DNA of 64,000 nt from Duncaniella sp. (GTDB lineage Bacteria; Bacteroidota; Bacteroidia; Bacteroidales; Muribaculaceae), in contig JAIDCC010000096.1 of assembly GCA_029056055.1 (NCBI GenBank), positions 23,971 to 87,970 on the forward strand. Direction: 5' to 3'. Each line of letters begins with the position of its first letter. The stretch's first letter is position 1. The notes below the pieces were generated by a model, which saw nothing but the letters and a program-made list of their open reading frames with translations, was not told the origin of the DNA and ran no database searches. Both the position numbers and the translations under genes were made by a program. Of this stretch, positions 51,276-60,077 are shown piece after piece.

Positions 51276-53072
51276 ATGGCAATACAACTACCTCGTAATC
51301 TCTGGGCCTTCCTGGCCGTCTCGGGGCTCCTGCTGACGACATCGTCGTGCGTAGACAATGCCTACGACCTCGATGACATCGACTCTGAGTATGAAATCAA
51401 GGTAACCGACCTCACTCTTCCCGTGAAGCTCGACGCGTTCGAACTCTCATCGGTGTTCAACCTCGACGACGAAAGTGTCATCAAAGACATCGACGGCGTG
51501 TATGCGGTCAACATCGACGGCGAATTCCACTCCGACGAAGTGCGCATCAACCACGTCACTCTCTCTGTCGGCAACATGTCGGCCATCAGCACCAACATTT
51601 TCTCTTATGCCGGCACCGACGTCTCGCTCCCCTCTTTCGAAGTTGGCGAGCAAGCTCTGGCCTACGAAATCACCCCGGCCTCGACTCCGTTCGAACTCTC
51701 GGGCGTGCAGATTGACAACTGCCTGCGTCAGCTCGACGTAATCAAGGGCGAATGGAAAGTTGACTTCGCCTTCTCGCTCAAGGACATCAACAATCTGTTC
51801 CGCGTGCTCGAATTCCAGAACCTCAAGCTTCAGCTTCCTAAAGGCTTCAAGGTAGACGGCTACACCGCCGACGACAAGGGCTGCATCACCATCCCCTCGC
51901 TTGCCATCGCCACCAACGGCACCACCCACTATCAGCTCGTGGTCAGCGAAATCGACACCCGTGAGCTCCCCGCTTCGGAATACTCGTTTACCGCAGGTCC
52001 CGGCTCGTCGCCCTCGTCGCTCAGCATCAAGAGCAACATCGGTGTGGCCGGCGGCTACGTGACTGCCGTCACCAACAAGACCACTACCTCCACCCCCCAG
52101 CACGTTGACCTCGTGATTACCCCGACTCCGTCGAACATCGACATCAACTACATCTCGGGCAAGGTGGAATATCGCATCGAAAACCTCAACGTCAGCGACC
52201 TCGCGCTCAACGACCTGCCTGACTTCCTCACCCAGAGCGGCACCGACATTTCGCTCTCCAACCCCCAGCTCTACCTGAGCATCAACAACCCCCTCGCCGA
52301 TTCGAAGCTCACCGCACAGGCAGGACTCAGCCTCGGCGCTATCCGCAACGGCGTGGTCGACCGCACCGTCACCCTTCCTTCGGCCAATAAGATTGTCATC
52401 GGTGTCAACAAGGGTGTCGATGGTCCCTACGACTTCTGCCTCTCGCCCTCGAAGCCTGAAGGTCTGCCCTCAACCACTACCCACCTCGCCTTCCCCGACT
52501 TCGGCAAACTCCTGAGCGGCGCCGGCCTGCCCACCGCTATCCGCGTGGACTTCTCCGACCCCAAGGTGCCCGAAACCTATGTCACCGACTTCAAAATCGG
52601 CCAGCTTCTCAAGGCTTTCACAGGCAAATATCAGCTCGTAGCTCCTCTGTCGTTCAACGACGGCTCTATGATTGTCTACGAAGAGAAAGAGACCGGATGG
52701 AATGACGATACCCTGCTCAAGCTCACCATAAGCGAGCTCAAGCTCACCGCCACCATCACCAATCCCCTCCCCTTCGACGTCGTTATGACCGGCTACCCCC
52801 TCAATGAAGACGGTTCGCACGTCACCGACGTCACCACCGGCGCGCCCGTGCAGCTCGTCGATGCCGAAGGCAACCTCGGCTTCCGTATCAAGGCCGGCGA
52901 AACCACCGACATCACCCTGCGCACCGACGGCGCATTCAGCGGCATCGACGGCATCGCCTACGAAGCCCGTTGCGTCGTGGCCAACCCCGGCGTGGCTCTC
53001 TCGCCCTCTTCGGTCATCAAGGTTGAAAACATCCGCGCCACTGTCAGCGGCAAGTATGTTGACGAATTCTAA
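51276..53072 (+). CDS. Large envelope lipoprotein of unknown function
   Basis: Protein of 598 residues from ATG 51276, which gives a clean lipoprotein signal (NLWAFLAVSGLLLTTSSCVD). The in-frame start at 51195 would add a non-signal stretch and is rejected. The mature part is beta-rich and acidic with repeated strand patterns (VYAVNIDGEFHSDEVRINHV; VEYRIENLNVSDLALNDLP; LTISELKLTATITNPLPFDV), as in stacked immunoglobulin-like domains. I do not recognise a named family. It is followed 21 nt later by a DUF5723 outer-membrane protein. Codon use is strongly biased to C-ending codons, suggesting high expression. Confidence 0.75.
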   Translation: MAIQLPRNLWAFLAVSGLLLTTSSCVDNAYDLDDIDSEYEIKVTDLTLPVKLDAFELSSVFNLDDESVIKDIDGVYAVNIDGEFHSDEVRINHVTLSVGNMSAISTNIFSYAGTDVSLPSFEVGEQALAYEITPASTPFELSGVQIDNCLRQLDVIKGEWKVDFAFSLKDINNLFRVLEFQNLKLQLPKGFKVDGYTADDKGCITIPSLAIATNGTTHYQLVVSEIDTRELPASEYSFTAGPGSSPSSLSIKSNIGVAGGYVTAVTNKTTTSTPQHVDLVITPTPSNIDINYISGKVEYRIENLNVSDLALNDLPDFLTQSGTDISLSNPQLYLSINNPLADSKLTAQAGLSLGAIRNGVVDRTVTLPSANKIVIGVNKGVDGPYDFCLSPSKPEGLPSTTTHLAFPDFGKLLSGAGLPTAIRVDFSDPKVPETYVTDFKIGQLLKAFTGKYQLVAPLSFNDGSMIVYEEKETGWNDDTLLKLTISELKLTATITNPLPFDVVMTGYPLNEDGSHVTDVTTGAPVQLVDAEGNLGFRIKAGETTDITLRTDGAFSGIDGIAYEARCVVANPGVALSPSSVIKVENIRATVSGKYVDEF

Positions 53073-53093
53073 TCTCCCAACGTCCCGACAATC

Positions 53094-54458
53094 ATGCAAA
53101 AGTATATCACCCGCAATATAGCCACCGGGGTTTTGGCTCTCGCTTCGCTCGCAGTCGCTCCCATGGCTTCAGCCCAGAACCTCCAGTCAGGCTATTTCGA
53201 CGACAATTATCTCTACCGCTATCAGGCTAACCCCGCTATCGGCAACGAACGCGGTTTCGTTTCGATGCCCGGCCTCGGCAACTTCATCGTGGGCACCAAC
53301 GGCTCGATAGGCCTCAGCGACATTTTCTACAATGTCAACGGTCGCACCACTACCCTGCTCAACCCCGGCGTCTCGTCGGCTGAAGCCCTCGGCAATTTCG
53401 CCGACCACTCGCGCCTCGGCCTCGACACCCGCGTCAACATCCTCACCATCGGTTTCGGCGGTTTCGGCGGCTACAACTCGATTTCGCTCTCCGCCCGTGC
53501 CGCTGCCAACGTAGGTCTCCCCAAAGACATCGTGCGCATGGCCAAGGATGGTCTGACAAACGACTCCTACGACTTTTCTAACCTCGGTGCCAACGCGCGC
53601 GGCTGGGCCGAACTCGCCATCAACCACTCGCAGGAAATCACCCGCAAGCTCCGCGTAGGTGCCACGGTCAAGTTCCTCGTCGGTCTGGCTGCTTTTGACG
53701 CCCACGTCAACACCGCCAACCTCCACCTCTACGAAGACAACTACATCGGTCAGGTGGATGCCGAAATCACCTCCAACATCAAGGGCATGCACTGGGAACA
53801 GAGCTATGACCACAACACCGACCGCTACTACGTGGACGGTCTCGACGGCGACTTCTCAGCCCCCAACGGCTTCGGCGTGGCCTTCGACCTCGGTGCTGTC
53901 TACACCCTCAATCAGGACTGGGAGTTTTCGGCTGCCGTCACCGACCTCGGTTTCATTTCATGGAGCGAAAGCCAGGTGGCTTCGACCAACGGTCTGCGCG
54001 AGGTTGAGACAAACAGCTTCTCGTTCAACGTCGACAATTCTACCAGCTTCGACGACTTCCGCGACCGTCTCGCCAACCTCTACGAACTTGAGGACGTTGG
54101 CAACACCGGAGGGCGCACCACAGGCATCGGCGCTACGATGACCCTCGGCGCGAAGTACACCTTCCCCCTCTACCGTAAGCTCCACTTCGGTCTTATGAAC
54201 ACCACCCGCATCAACGGCGATTTCTCATGGACCGACTTCCGCCTTTCGGCCAATGTCCGCCCCGTCAAATTTGTCTCGGCAGGCATCAACCTCGGCGTAG
54301 GCACTTTCGGCGCTTCGTTCGGCTGGATTCTCGACTTCAAGTGCCCCGGCTTCAATCTCTTCCTGGCCTCAGACTGCATCCCCGGCAAGCTCGCCAAGCA
54401 GTATGTGCCCCTCAACTCAAACATGAATCTCAACTTCGGTCTCAACTTCCCCTTCTGA
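53094..54458 (+). CDS. DUF5723 family outer-membrane beta-barrel protein
   Basis: Protein of 454 residues with a signal peptide (GVLALASLAVAPMASAQ). The body has alternating strands typical of an outer-membrane barrel, with FDDNYLYRYQANPAIGNERG, ADHSRLGLDTRVNILTIGFG, GYNSISLSARAAANVGLPKD and the terminal NMNLNFGLNFPF ending in Phe. The opening and the 'PAIGNERGFVSMPGLGNF' segment match DUF5723 proteins, whose role is unknown. Coupled to the preceding lipoprotein, with the same codon bias. A clear terminator follows. Confidence 0.82.
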   Translation: MQKYITRNIATGVLALASLAVAPMASAQNLQSGYFDDNYLYRYQANPAIGNERGFVSMPGLGNFIVGTNGSIGLSDIFYNVNGRTTTLLNPGVSSAEALGNFADHSRLGLDTRVNILTIGFGGFGGYNSISLSARAAANVGLPKDIVRMAKDGLTNDSYDFSNLGANARGWAELAINHSQEITRKLRVGATVKFLVGLAAFDAHVNTANLHLYEDNYIGQVDAEITSNIKGMHWEQSYDHNTDRYYVDGLDGDFSAPNGFGVAFDLGAVYTLNQDWEFSAAVTDLGFISWSESQVASTNGLREVETNSFSFNVDNSTSFDDFRDRLANLYELEDVGNTGGRTTGIGATMTLGAKYTFPLYRKLHFGLMNTTRINGDFSWTDFRLSANVRPVKFVSAGINLGVGTFGASFGWILDFKCPGFNLFLASDCIPGKLAKQYVPLNSNMNLNFGLNFPF

Positions 54459-54494
54459 CCGACCGGGCGCCTGACGCTCTGACTTGAAACGTAG

Positions 54495-54529
54495 TCAGCC
54501 GGAACTCACATTTCTGTGGTTCCGGCTGA
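54495..54529 (+). terminator. Intrinsic terminator after the DUF5723 gene
   Basis: TCAGCCGGAAC and GTTCCGGCTGA pair perfectly with an inner CACA/TGTG stem, followed by TTTGTGTTTTAG. Confidence 0.85.
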
Positions 54530-54572
54530 TTTGTGTTTTAGCCCGATGTGAGGGCAGCTCTTAATGTCGAAG

Positions 54573-54809
54573 CTATTCAGTGGCGTATTGCAGGATTGTA
54601 GGACTTTCGACGTCTACGCCAAACTCGCGGGCTTTGTCGAGGATGGCACGCGCGAGTTTGGGGCGCAATTCTTCGGGGCAATAACGGAAATAGGCTTCGG
54701 CGGCACGCACGTGGGCGGCGTCGATGAGCGGATACTCGCGACGTTCGGGCAGTCCGAACGCGCTGTCGGGGAGCTCTTTGCGCTCTTCGCTTGAAATGAT
54801 GTCTGACAT
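54573..54809 (-). CDS. Small DUF6582-like protein
   Basis: Protein of 78 residues from ATG 54809 (longer in-frame start at 54848 has no support). The sequence SSEERKELPDSAFGLPERRE and the following YPLIDAAHVRAAEAYFRYCP resemble small domains found at the ends of phage structural/protease proteins and as stand-alone proteins in gut bacteria. The function is unknown. It is likely cytoplasmic, and is probably co-transcribed with or downstream of the outer-membrane protein at 54938. Confidence 0.7.
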   Translation of the reverse strand: MSDIISSEERKELPDSAFGLPERREYPLIDAAHVRAAEAYFRYCPEELRPKLARAILDKAREFGVDVESPTILQYATE

Positions 54810-54937
54810 GTTGGGAGAGATTTGGAAAGTTGAATTTTTATAAAGCAACGGAGAGCCGCACCCTCGCTTTGGGGGCCGGCTCCCGTGTCATATTGTTCTA
54901 TACTTTTGGGGCGTTTTTGAGAGAGCTTTTGTCGGCT

Positions 54938-55438
54938 TTAGAGATTGAAGCGGACACCGGCCTGAAGCAGACCCTGTGCGCCATAGCCGAGTTCGGCAAA
55001 GATGGCGGTCTTGGGAGAAAGTCCTACTTCTGCGCCGAGGGGCGAAATCTGGAATGCAAAGTATCCCTTGGTGCCGCGGTCATCCGAAAGATGGGTGATG
55101 TCGGCGCCGATGCCGAGGTGGCCGTAGAGACGCACGATTGAGTTGCTGTAATAACGATAGAAGGCGTTGGCCATCAGCACGTGGTAGTAGGCGTTTTCGT
55201 CGGAGTGTTTGAACGAGGCCGACGAGAAGGTATAGCTGACACCGAGTTTCAGTTTGGGCATTACGTCGAAGTTGACGCCGGCTGTCAGGGCGCCCCAGGC
55301 GTTGTTGATGCTGCCTCCGTCATGCATGTCGGAGTTGTCCATCTGCGTGAAACCGCCATAACCTAACTGTATCTGCTGTGCGCTTGCGCCGAATGCGACG
55401 GCAAACATAGCCACGAGGGCAACGAGGAACTTTTTCAT
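54938..55438 (-). CDS. Small outer-membrane beta-barrel protein
   Basis: Protein of 166 residues with a signal peptide (FLVALVAMFAVAFGASAQ). Alternating strands suggest an eight-stranded barrel of the OmpA/OmpX kind (QLGYGGFTQMDNSDMHDGGS; KLGVSYTFSSASFKHSDENA; FQISPLGAEVGLSPKTAIFA) ending in a C-terminal aromatic-x-Leu (RFNL). No ligand domain is attached. It starts 60 nt after gluQ ends on the same strand, so co-transcription is possible. A hairpin near 54852-54885 could end the message. Confidence 0.78.
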   Translation of the reverse strand: MKKFLVALVAMFAVAFGASAQQIQLGYGGFTQMDNSDMHDGGSINNAWGALTAGVNFDVMPKLKLGVSYTFSSASFKHSDENAYYHVLMANAFYRYYSNSIVRLYGHLGIGADITHLSDDRGTKGYFAFQISPLGAEVGLSPKTAIFAELGYGAQGLLQAGVRFNL

Positions 55439-55498
55439 AATTTCGTGGGGAAATAATACGGGTGAATAAATAGTTGTAATGGAAAAGTTGTAGTTGTG

Positions 55499-56458
55499 TT
55501 ACGCATTGATAACGCGCAACTCTTCGTCAATGTTCACCGTCTGTTGTTTTTTTATGTTTCCCCGCTCGTAGAGTTCGAGAAGTCGCTCAAGCGTCACCGG
55601 TTCGTCAGTCGCGGTGAGACCCAGCGCAGCCCCTACTCTTCCGAGCAGCTCCTCAGGGGTCAAGGCGCTTCGCATGGCCTCCATACTCATAGCGCTGTCG
55701 CGTTTCGAAAGCCTTCGTCCTTCTGGGTTACACATCAGCGGCAGGTGGACAAATTCGGGCACGTCGTAGCCCAGGAGCCGGTAGAGGTAGGTCTGCTGAG
55801 CCGCCGACAGCAGAAGGTCTGACCCGCGCATCACCTCGGTTACCCCCATCAGCGCATCGTCTACCACCACCGCCAGTTGATAGGCCCACGCTCCGTCGGC
55901 TCGGCGCAGGATGAAGTCGCCGCACTCGCGGGCGAGGTTTGTCACCGTGCGCCCGAACACGCCGTCGACCACCACGATTTCTCCGTCGGACACGTAGAGG
56001 CGTGTCGCGTGTGGCGTCGGGGGTTCTTCGCCGAAACAGGGCATCGAGGCGGGTCGGCAACGTCCGCCGTAGATTACGCGCCCGTCGCTCTGGTGGGGTG
56101 CCTGCGTGGCCATGATGTCGGCTCGCGTGCATGTGCACGCATAGGTCATCCCCGTGGCTTTCAGTCTCGCGAGTGCCTCCTCGTAGTGACCGCCCCGGTT
56201 GCTCTGACTGTAGGCGGGGGCGGCCAGGCCGCCCGCATCCCAACGGAGTCCGAGCCATACCAGGTCGTCTTCAATCTGCTCCATCCACCGGCGCTTCGAG
56301 CGCTGCGGGTCGAGGTCTTCGATGCGGAGTATCCACTCCCCTCCCCGGCTTTTCACCGAGAGCCATGTTGCCACTGCCGTGGCGATATTGCCGAAATGCA
56401 TCCGTCCTGTGGGCGACGGCGCAAACCGGCCCCTGACTTTTGCTGCGTTGTGTGTCAT
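55499..56458 (-). CDS. gluQ: Glutamyl-Q tRNA(Asp) synthetase
   Basis: Truncated glutamyl-tRNA synthetase paralogue of 319 residues that attaches glutamate to queuosine at position 34 of tRNA(Asp). The class I HIGH-like motif lies in RFAPSPTGRMHFGN, then ILRIEDLDPQRSKRRWMEQI. Zinc-type Cys residues occur in YACTCTRADI and GGRCRP. The KMSKS-like site is RRLSKRDSAMS. The anticodon-binding half of a full GltX is absent, as expected for GluQRS. It has its own minus-strand promoter. Confidence 0.93.
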   Translation of the reverse strand: MTHNAAKVRGRFAPSPTGRMHFGNIATAVATWLSVKSRGGEWILRIEDLDPQRSKRRWMEQIEDDLVWLGLRWDAGGLAAPAYSQSNRGGHYEEALARLKATGMTYACTCTRADIMATQAPHQSDGRVIYGGRCRPASMPCFGEEPPTPHATRLYVSDGEIVVVDGVFGRTVTNLARECGDFILRRADGAWAYQLAVVVDDALMGVTEVMRGSDLLLSAAQQTYLYRLLGYDVPEFVHLPLMCNPEGRRLSKRDSAMSMEAMRSALTPEELLGRVGAALGLTATDEPVTLERLLELYERGNIKKQQTVNIDEELRVINA

Positions 56459-56531
56459 ATTGCGTCCTGATTAGACTTGAGCGCCGCGATTTCTCCGGCC
56501 GCTTCGTAGGAATTAGCGTTTAATCACTCTG

Positions 56532-56539
56532 CAAAGTTA
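56532..56539 (-). promoter_or_regulatory. -7 box of gluQ (minus strand)
   Basis: TAACTTTG on the minus strand, 73 nt before the start codon. Confidence 0.55.
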
Positions 56540-56570
56540 CTCATTTTTTTCCTTTCTCACGTGGCGGGTG

Positions 56571-56601
56571 TTGACACAACAGATTTTTTTTATTAACTTT
56601 G
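56571..56601 (+). promoter_or_regulatory. -33/-7 promoter of the yicC-gmk-nadD operon
   Basis: TTG at 56571-56573 and TAACTTTG at 56594-56601, with a 20-nt spacer. The whole family B element lies between this promoter and the yicC ATG, so it is transcribed as the 5' UTR. Confidence 0.65.
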
Positions 56602-56621
56602 CGTTTGGAAACATCTCCTCC

Positions 56622-56768
56622 AAGTAAGTCTTGAAAATTAGTTTATATCAAAGATTAGGTTTGATGTGAATGAGGTTTCGACTTACGACGAAGGCGTACT
56701 GAGGAGCAAGTCGGAAATGCGTCGCAGCAGACTCAGATTTGCTATAAACTAATTTTCAAGATTTACTT
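56622..56768 (-). repeat. Foldback element family B, copy 2 (147 bp)
   Basis: In inverted orientation relative to copy 1 and lacking exactly the 17-nt apex (GGCGTA|CTGAGG junction); otherwise closely similar, with the same AAGTAAGTCTTGAAAATTAG end. It stops 9 nt before the yicC start codon. Confidence 0.9.
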
Positions 56769-56777
56769 AAAGTAAAT

Positions 56778-57659
56778 ATGCTTTACTCAATGACCGGTTT
56801 CGGAAAGGCTGTGACGGAACTTTCCGACAAGAAAATCACTATAGAAATCAAATCGCTCAACAGCAAGCAGATTGATATGGCCGCGCGCGTGCCCTCGCAA
56901 CTGCGCGAGGTTGAGCTTGAGCTGCGCAACCGCGTGGCTTCCCGACTGCTGCGCGGCAAAATCGACCTCACGCTTTCCATCGAGCCTATCGGCCGCGATG
57001 CCGCTGCGTCGACGTCGCTCAACATTCCTATGCTCGCGGCCTACAAACGGCAAATCGAAGAGGCTGCGGCCGCAGTGGGTCTCCCCGCTCCCGCCGATTG
57101 GTATCAGGTGCTCCTCCGTTTCCCCGACGTGATGCACACCGAAACCTCCGCCGAAATTTCCGACGACGACCTCAAGGCTATTTTCTCTACTCTCGACGCT
57201 GCCCTCGACGCCCTCATGGCCCACCGCCGCGCTGAAGGCGAGAAGCTCGAATTGTTTTTCTCGCAGCGTCTGCAACACATTTCCTCCCTCCTCGGCGAAG
57301 TGCCACTTCACGAAGGCGAGCGTGTGGCGCGCATACGTGCCCGCATGGACGAGGGTCTGGCCAAGATGCAGGGCGTCGATTTCGACCGCACCCGTCTTGA
57401 GCAGGAAATGTTCTTCTACATTGAGAAGCTCGATATCAACGAGGAAAAGCAGCGTCTCGCCCAGCACATTGCCTATTTTGCCGACACTATGGCCGACGAA
57501 TTAGGCCAAGGAAAGAAGCTCGGGTTCATCGCTCAGGAGATGGGGCGCGAAATCAACACCCTCGGTTCGAAGAGCAACCATTCCGAGATGCAACACCTCG
57601 TCGTGAGAATGAAAGACGAACTCGAACAAATCAAGGAGCAGGTGCTCAACGTCCTTTGA
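56778..57659 (+). CDS. yicC: YicC/YloC-family endoribonuclease
   Basis: Protein of 293 residues, full length for the family. It opens MLYSMTGFGKAVTELSDKKI and has IEIKSLNSKQIDMAARVPSQ early. The C-terminal block is FYIEKLDINEEKQRLAQHIA, then LGQGKKLGFIAQEMGREINT and LGSKSNHSEMQ, the conserved metal/RNA site region. YicC proteins cleave RNA and affect small-RNA turnover. Placement before gmk is conserved in many bacteria. Its leader is the family B foldback, an unusual 5' UTR for an RNase gene. Confidence 0.95.
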   Translation: MLYSMTGFGKAVTELSDKKITIEIKSLNSKQIDMAARVPSQLREVELELRNRVASRLLRGKIDLTLSIEPIGRDAAASTSLNIPMLAAYKRQIEEAAAAVGLPAPADWYQVLLRFPDVMHTETSAEISDDDLKAIFSTLDAALDALMAHRRAEGEKLELFFSQRLQHISSLLGEVPLHEGERVARIRARMDEGLAKMQGVDFDRTRLEQEMFFYIEKLDINEEKQRLAQHIAYFADTMADELGQGKKLGFIAQEMGREINTLGSKSNHSEMQHLVVRMKDELEQIKEQVLNVL

Positions 57660-57678
57660 TATCCCCTCCGAAGTTGTT

Positions 57679-58251
57679 ATGAAACAAGGCAAAATCATCA
57701 TCGTCTCCGCCCCCTCGGGCAGCGGAAAGTCTACCATCGTCGGCCGACTCATCGAAGGGGGCGACCTCGACATGCAGTTTAGCATTTCGGCCACCAACCG
57801 CCCTCCCCGCGGTGCCGAGCTCGACGGCAAAGACTATTACTTCCTCTCTACCGAGCAGTTCGAGGAGGCCATCGCCGCCGACCGGTTCGTTGAATACGAG
57901 GAGGTCTATCCCGGCCGTTTCTACGGCACTCTCCGCAGCGAGGTGGAACGCATCACCGCCGAGGGTCACAACGTCATTCTCGACATCGACGTCAAGGGTG
58001 GTGTCAACGTCAAGCGCATGTATGGCGACCGCGCGCTGAGTCTTTTCATCCAGCCGCCGGGCGTCGACGAGCTCCGCCGCCGACTCGAAGGACGCGCCAC
58101 AGATTCGGCCGAGGCCATCGAGCAGCGTCTTGCCAAGGCCGAGTATGAACTCGGTTTCGCCCCGCTCTTCGACTGCGTCATCATCAACGACATTCTCGAG
58201 CCGGCCGTAGTCCGCGCCCACGACGCAATTCTAAGTTTCATCAGCAAGTGA
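57679..58251 (+). CDS. gmk: Guanylate kinase
   Basis: Phosphorylates GMP to GDP; 190 residues. The P-loop is SAPSGSGKSTIVGRL, followed by FSISATNRPPRGAELDGKDY (GMP site) and FVEYEEVYPGRFYGT. The lid and C-terminal strings RRRLEGRATDSAEAIEQRL and FDCVIINDILE are normal. It lies 19 nt after yicC and 40 nt before nadD in one operon. Confidence 0.97.
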   Translation: MKQGKIIIVSAPSGSGKSTIVGRLIEGGDLDMQFSISATNRPPRGAELDGKDYYFLSTEQFEEAIAADRFVEYEEVYPGRFYGTLRSEVERITAEGHNVILDIDVKGGVNVKRMYGDRALSLFIQPPGVDELRRRLEGRATDSAEAIEQRLAKAEYELGFAPLFDCVIINDILEPAVVRAHDAILSFISK

Positions 58252-58291
58252 CGCCCCCGGTGTCCACGCAGCCTCTAAAAATCTTTGTCGA

Positions 58292-58879
58292 ATGAAAATA
58301 GGTATTCTCGGTGGGTCTTACAACCCCGTTCACATAGGCCATCTCATGCTGGCGTCGTTTGTCAAACAATTCGGCGGCTTCGACGAAGTGTGGCTCATGC
58401 TTTCGCCTCTCAATCCTCTCAAGGTGAGTTCCGACGAACTCATCCCCGACATCACGCGCCTCAAGATGCTCGACATCGCCATCGGTAATTTCCCCGGCAT
58501 CAAGGTCAACGACATCGAGCTTTCTATGCCCCGTCCGTCGTTCACCATCAACACCCTCCGCTACCTTGCCAAACGCTATCCGCGCCACGAGTTCAAACTC
58601 ATCATCGGCGCCGACAACTGGAAGGTGTTCGACCAGTGGAAAGACCACGAGGAAATCCTCGAAAAATGGGGCGTGCTCATCTATCCTCGCCCCGGCTATC
58701 CCATCGGTCAGGTCTACACCGACGGTGCCGATGTCATCAAGGCACCCACGGCCGACGTTTCGTCTACTTTCATTCGCAAGGCTCTCGCGCGCGGAAAAAA
58801 CATGACTTATTTCCTCCCCGCAGGTGTCTACGACTACATTAAAGAAAACAATCTCTATGGAGCAGGCTCTGTCAAATAA
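58292..58879 (+). CDS. nadD: Nicotinate-nucleotide adenylyltransferase
   Basis: NAD-synthesis enzyme of 195 residues. The nucleotidyltransferase motif is GILGGSYNPVHIGHLMLASF (a GGSYNPxHxGH version of GGTFDPxHxGH). VWLMLSPLNPLK, FKLIIGADNWKVF and the ISSTxIR-type VSSTFIRKALARGKN are all present. It overlaps the DUF5063 gene by 23 nt. Confidence 0.95.
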   Translation: MKIGILGGSYNPVHIGHLMLASFVKQFGGFDEVWLMLSPLNPLKVSSDELIPDITRLKMLDIAIGNFPGIKVNDIELSMPRPSFTINTLRYLAKRYPRHEFKLIIGADNWKVFDQWKDHEEILEKWGVLIYPRPGYPIGQVYTDGADVIKAPTADVSSTFIRKALARGKNMTYFLPAGVYDYIKENNLYGAGSVK

Positions 58880-59426
58880 TTCTCTCGCCTTCATCGCCCT
58901 CTGCAACGAATATTGCTATGCGGTAGAAAATGCCGCGCAATCCGAACCTCGCGCTTTCGTCGAGACCATGTTGCGCCTTCTCCCCCGCATCTACATCGCT
59001 GCCACCGACCTCAATCCCGAGCGGCCGCTCTCTCCCGAGGACGCGTTCATCGACTCTTATCTCGACGAAGACTATTACGAGTCGGCACGGCTTGCCATCG
59101 AAAATCTCCTCGGCCCCGACGACGTTTTTCTCGAGACGTTCGAGGAAGACATGAAGTATTCCGACACACCCGTCAGCGCAAGCATCTCCGAGGGGGTCTG
59201 CGACATCTTTCAGGTGCTCTACAATTTCATCGCCGCCGTCAAGGATTCCCCCGCCGAATTGACCAATCTGGCGCTCATTGCCGTGGCCGATGATTTCAAA
59301 TCTTATTGGAGCCAGAAACTTGTCAACCTCCTGCGCCCGCTCAACCATGTGCGCTACGAAGTGCTTGGCTCCGATGATTCCGACGACGACCCTTCTGTCG
59401 ACGGTTCAATCCCCGAATTCTATTAA
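58857..59426 (+). CDS. DUF5063 family protein
   Basis: Protein of 189 residues from ATG 58857, inside the end of nadD (in-frame start at 58824 is less likely). All-alpha, acidic, with SLAFIALCNEYCYAVENAAQ, RLLPRIYIAATDLNPERPLS and DDFKSYWSQKLVNLLRPLNH, strings of the DUF5063 group. The acidic tail is DDSDDDPSVDGSIPEFY. The function is unknown. Position after nadD suggests co-transcription only. Confidence 0.82.
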   Translation: MEQALSNNSLAFIALCNEYCYAVENAAQSEPRAFVETMLRLLPRIYIAATDLNPERPLSPEDAFIDSYLDEDYYESARLAIENLLGPDDVFLETFEEDMKYSDTPVSASISEGVCDIFQVLYNFIAAVKDSPAELTNLALIAVADDFKSYWSQKLVNLLRPLNHVRYEVLGSDDSDDDPSVDGSIPEFY

Positions 59427-59445
59427 TCTGAGTAATCTTTCAATT

Positions 59446-59626
59446 AAGTAAGTGAGAAAAATAAATGAACAAATAAGACGAAGTTATTTTTGAGATGATT
59501 TGAGATTTGAGTGAAGAAGCATAGCGAGCTATGCGCCTGAACGAAAGGCTCAAAGCATCCAAAAAGAACGAGTTTTATTGTTCAAGAATTTTTCATCACA
59601 TATCGTTTTATTTTTAGAACTTACTT
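59446..59626 (-). repeat. Foldback element family A, copy 4
   Basis: A 181-bp element, orientation as copy 2, with intact tip GCATAGC-GA-GCTATGC. It starts 20 nt after the DUF5063 stop and ends 4 nt before the rpiB ATG, replacing any normal leader. No promoter box is seen between, so rpiB is read through the hairpin unless the element itself promotes. Confidence 0.9.
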
Positions 59627-59630
59627 ACTA

Positions 59631-60077
59631 ATGGATAAGAAAGTGATTGGCATGTGCTCCGACCATGCCGGCTTTGCCATGAAATGCCTCCTGCAAGGCT
59701 ATCTCGAAGCCATGGGCTACGAATACAAAGACTTCGGCACCTTTTCGGCCGACTCTTGCGACTACGCCGATTTTGCACACCCCTGCGCCGAAGCTGTCGA
59801 AAAGGGCGAGTGCTATCCCGGCATCGCTCTCTGCGGCTCGGGCAATGGCATCGCTATGACGCTCAATAAGCATCAGGGCATCCGTGCTGCCATATGCTGG
59901 GACGTCGAGCTGGCTCGTCTGGCCCGTCAGCACAACGATGCTAATATCCTCGTTGTGCCCGCGCGCTTCGTCGACGATGTCAAGGCCACGGCCATAGTTG
60001 ACGTTTTCCTCGAAACGCCCTTCGAAGGTGGCCGCCATGCAGCTCGCATCAGCAAAATCCCCGTTTGCCAAAAGTAA
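59631..60077 (+). CDS. rpiB: RpiB/LacAB-family sugar-phosphate isomerase (ribose-5-phosphate isomerase B)
   Basis: Interconverts ribose-5-phosphate and ribulose-5-phosphate; 148 residues. It has GMCSDHAGFAMKCLLQGYLE (phosphate/His site), DYADFAHPCAEAV, GIALCGSGNGIAMTLNKHQG (catalytic Cys in LCGSGNG) and ARQHNDANILVVPARFV (HNDAN, Bacteroidetes variant of HNDAN/HNNAN). The ATG lies only 4 nt from a foldback element. The 3' end overlaps the likely priA start by 41 nt. Confidence 0.93.
   Translation: MDKKVIGMCSDHAGFAMKCLLQGYLEAMGYEYKDFGTFSADSCDYADFAHPCAEAVEKGECYPGIALCGSGNGIAMTLNKHQGIRAAICWDVELARLARQHNDANILVVPARFVDDVKATAIVDVFLETPFEGGRHAARISKIPVCQK

Noticed and set aside
51195-51276. Start of the large lipoprotein at 51195
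   Set aside because: It would place a polar 27-residue extension before a clear lipoprotein signal sequence.
10535-59626. Repeats considered as a CRISPR array or integron cassette sites
   Set aside because: Copies are tens of kilobases apart, about 183 bp long, and there is no spacer periodicity, cas gene or integrase.
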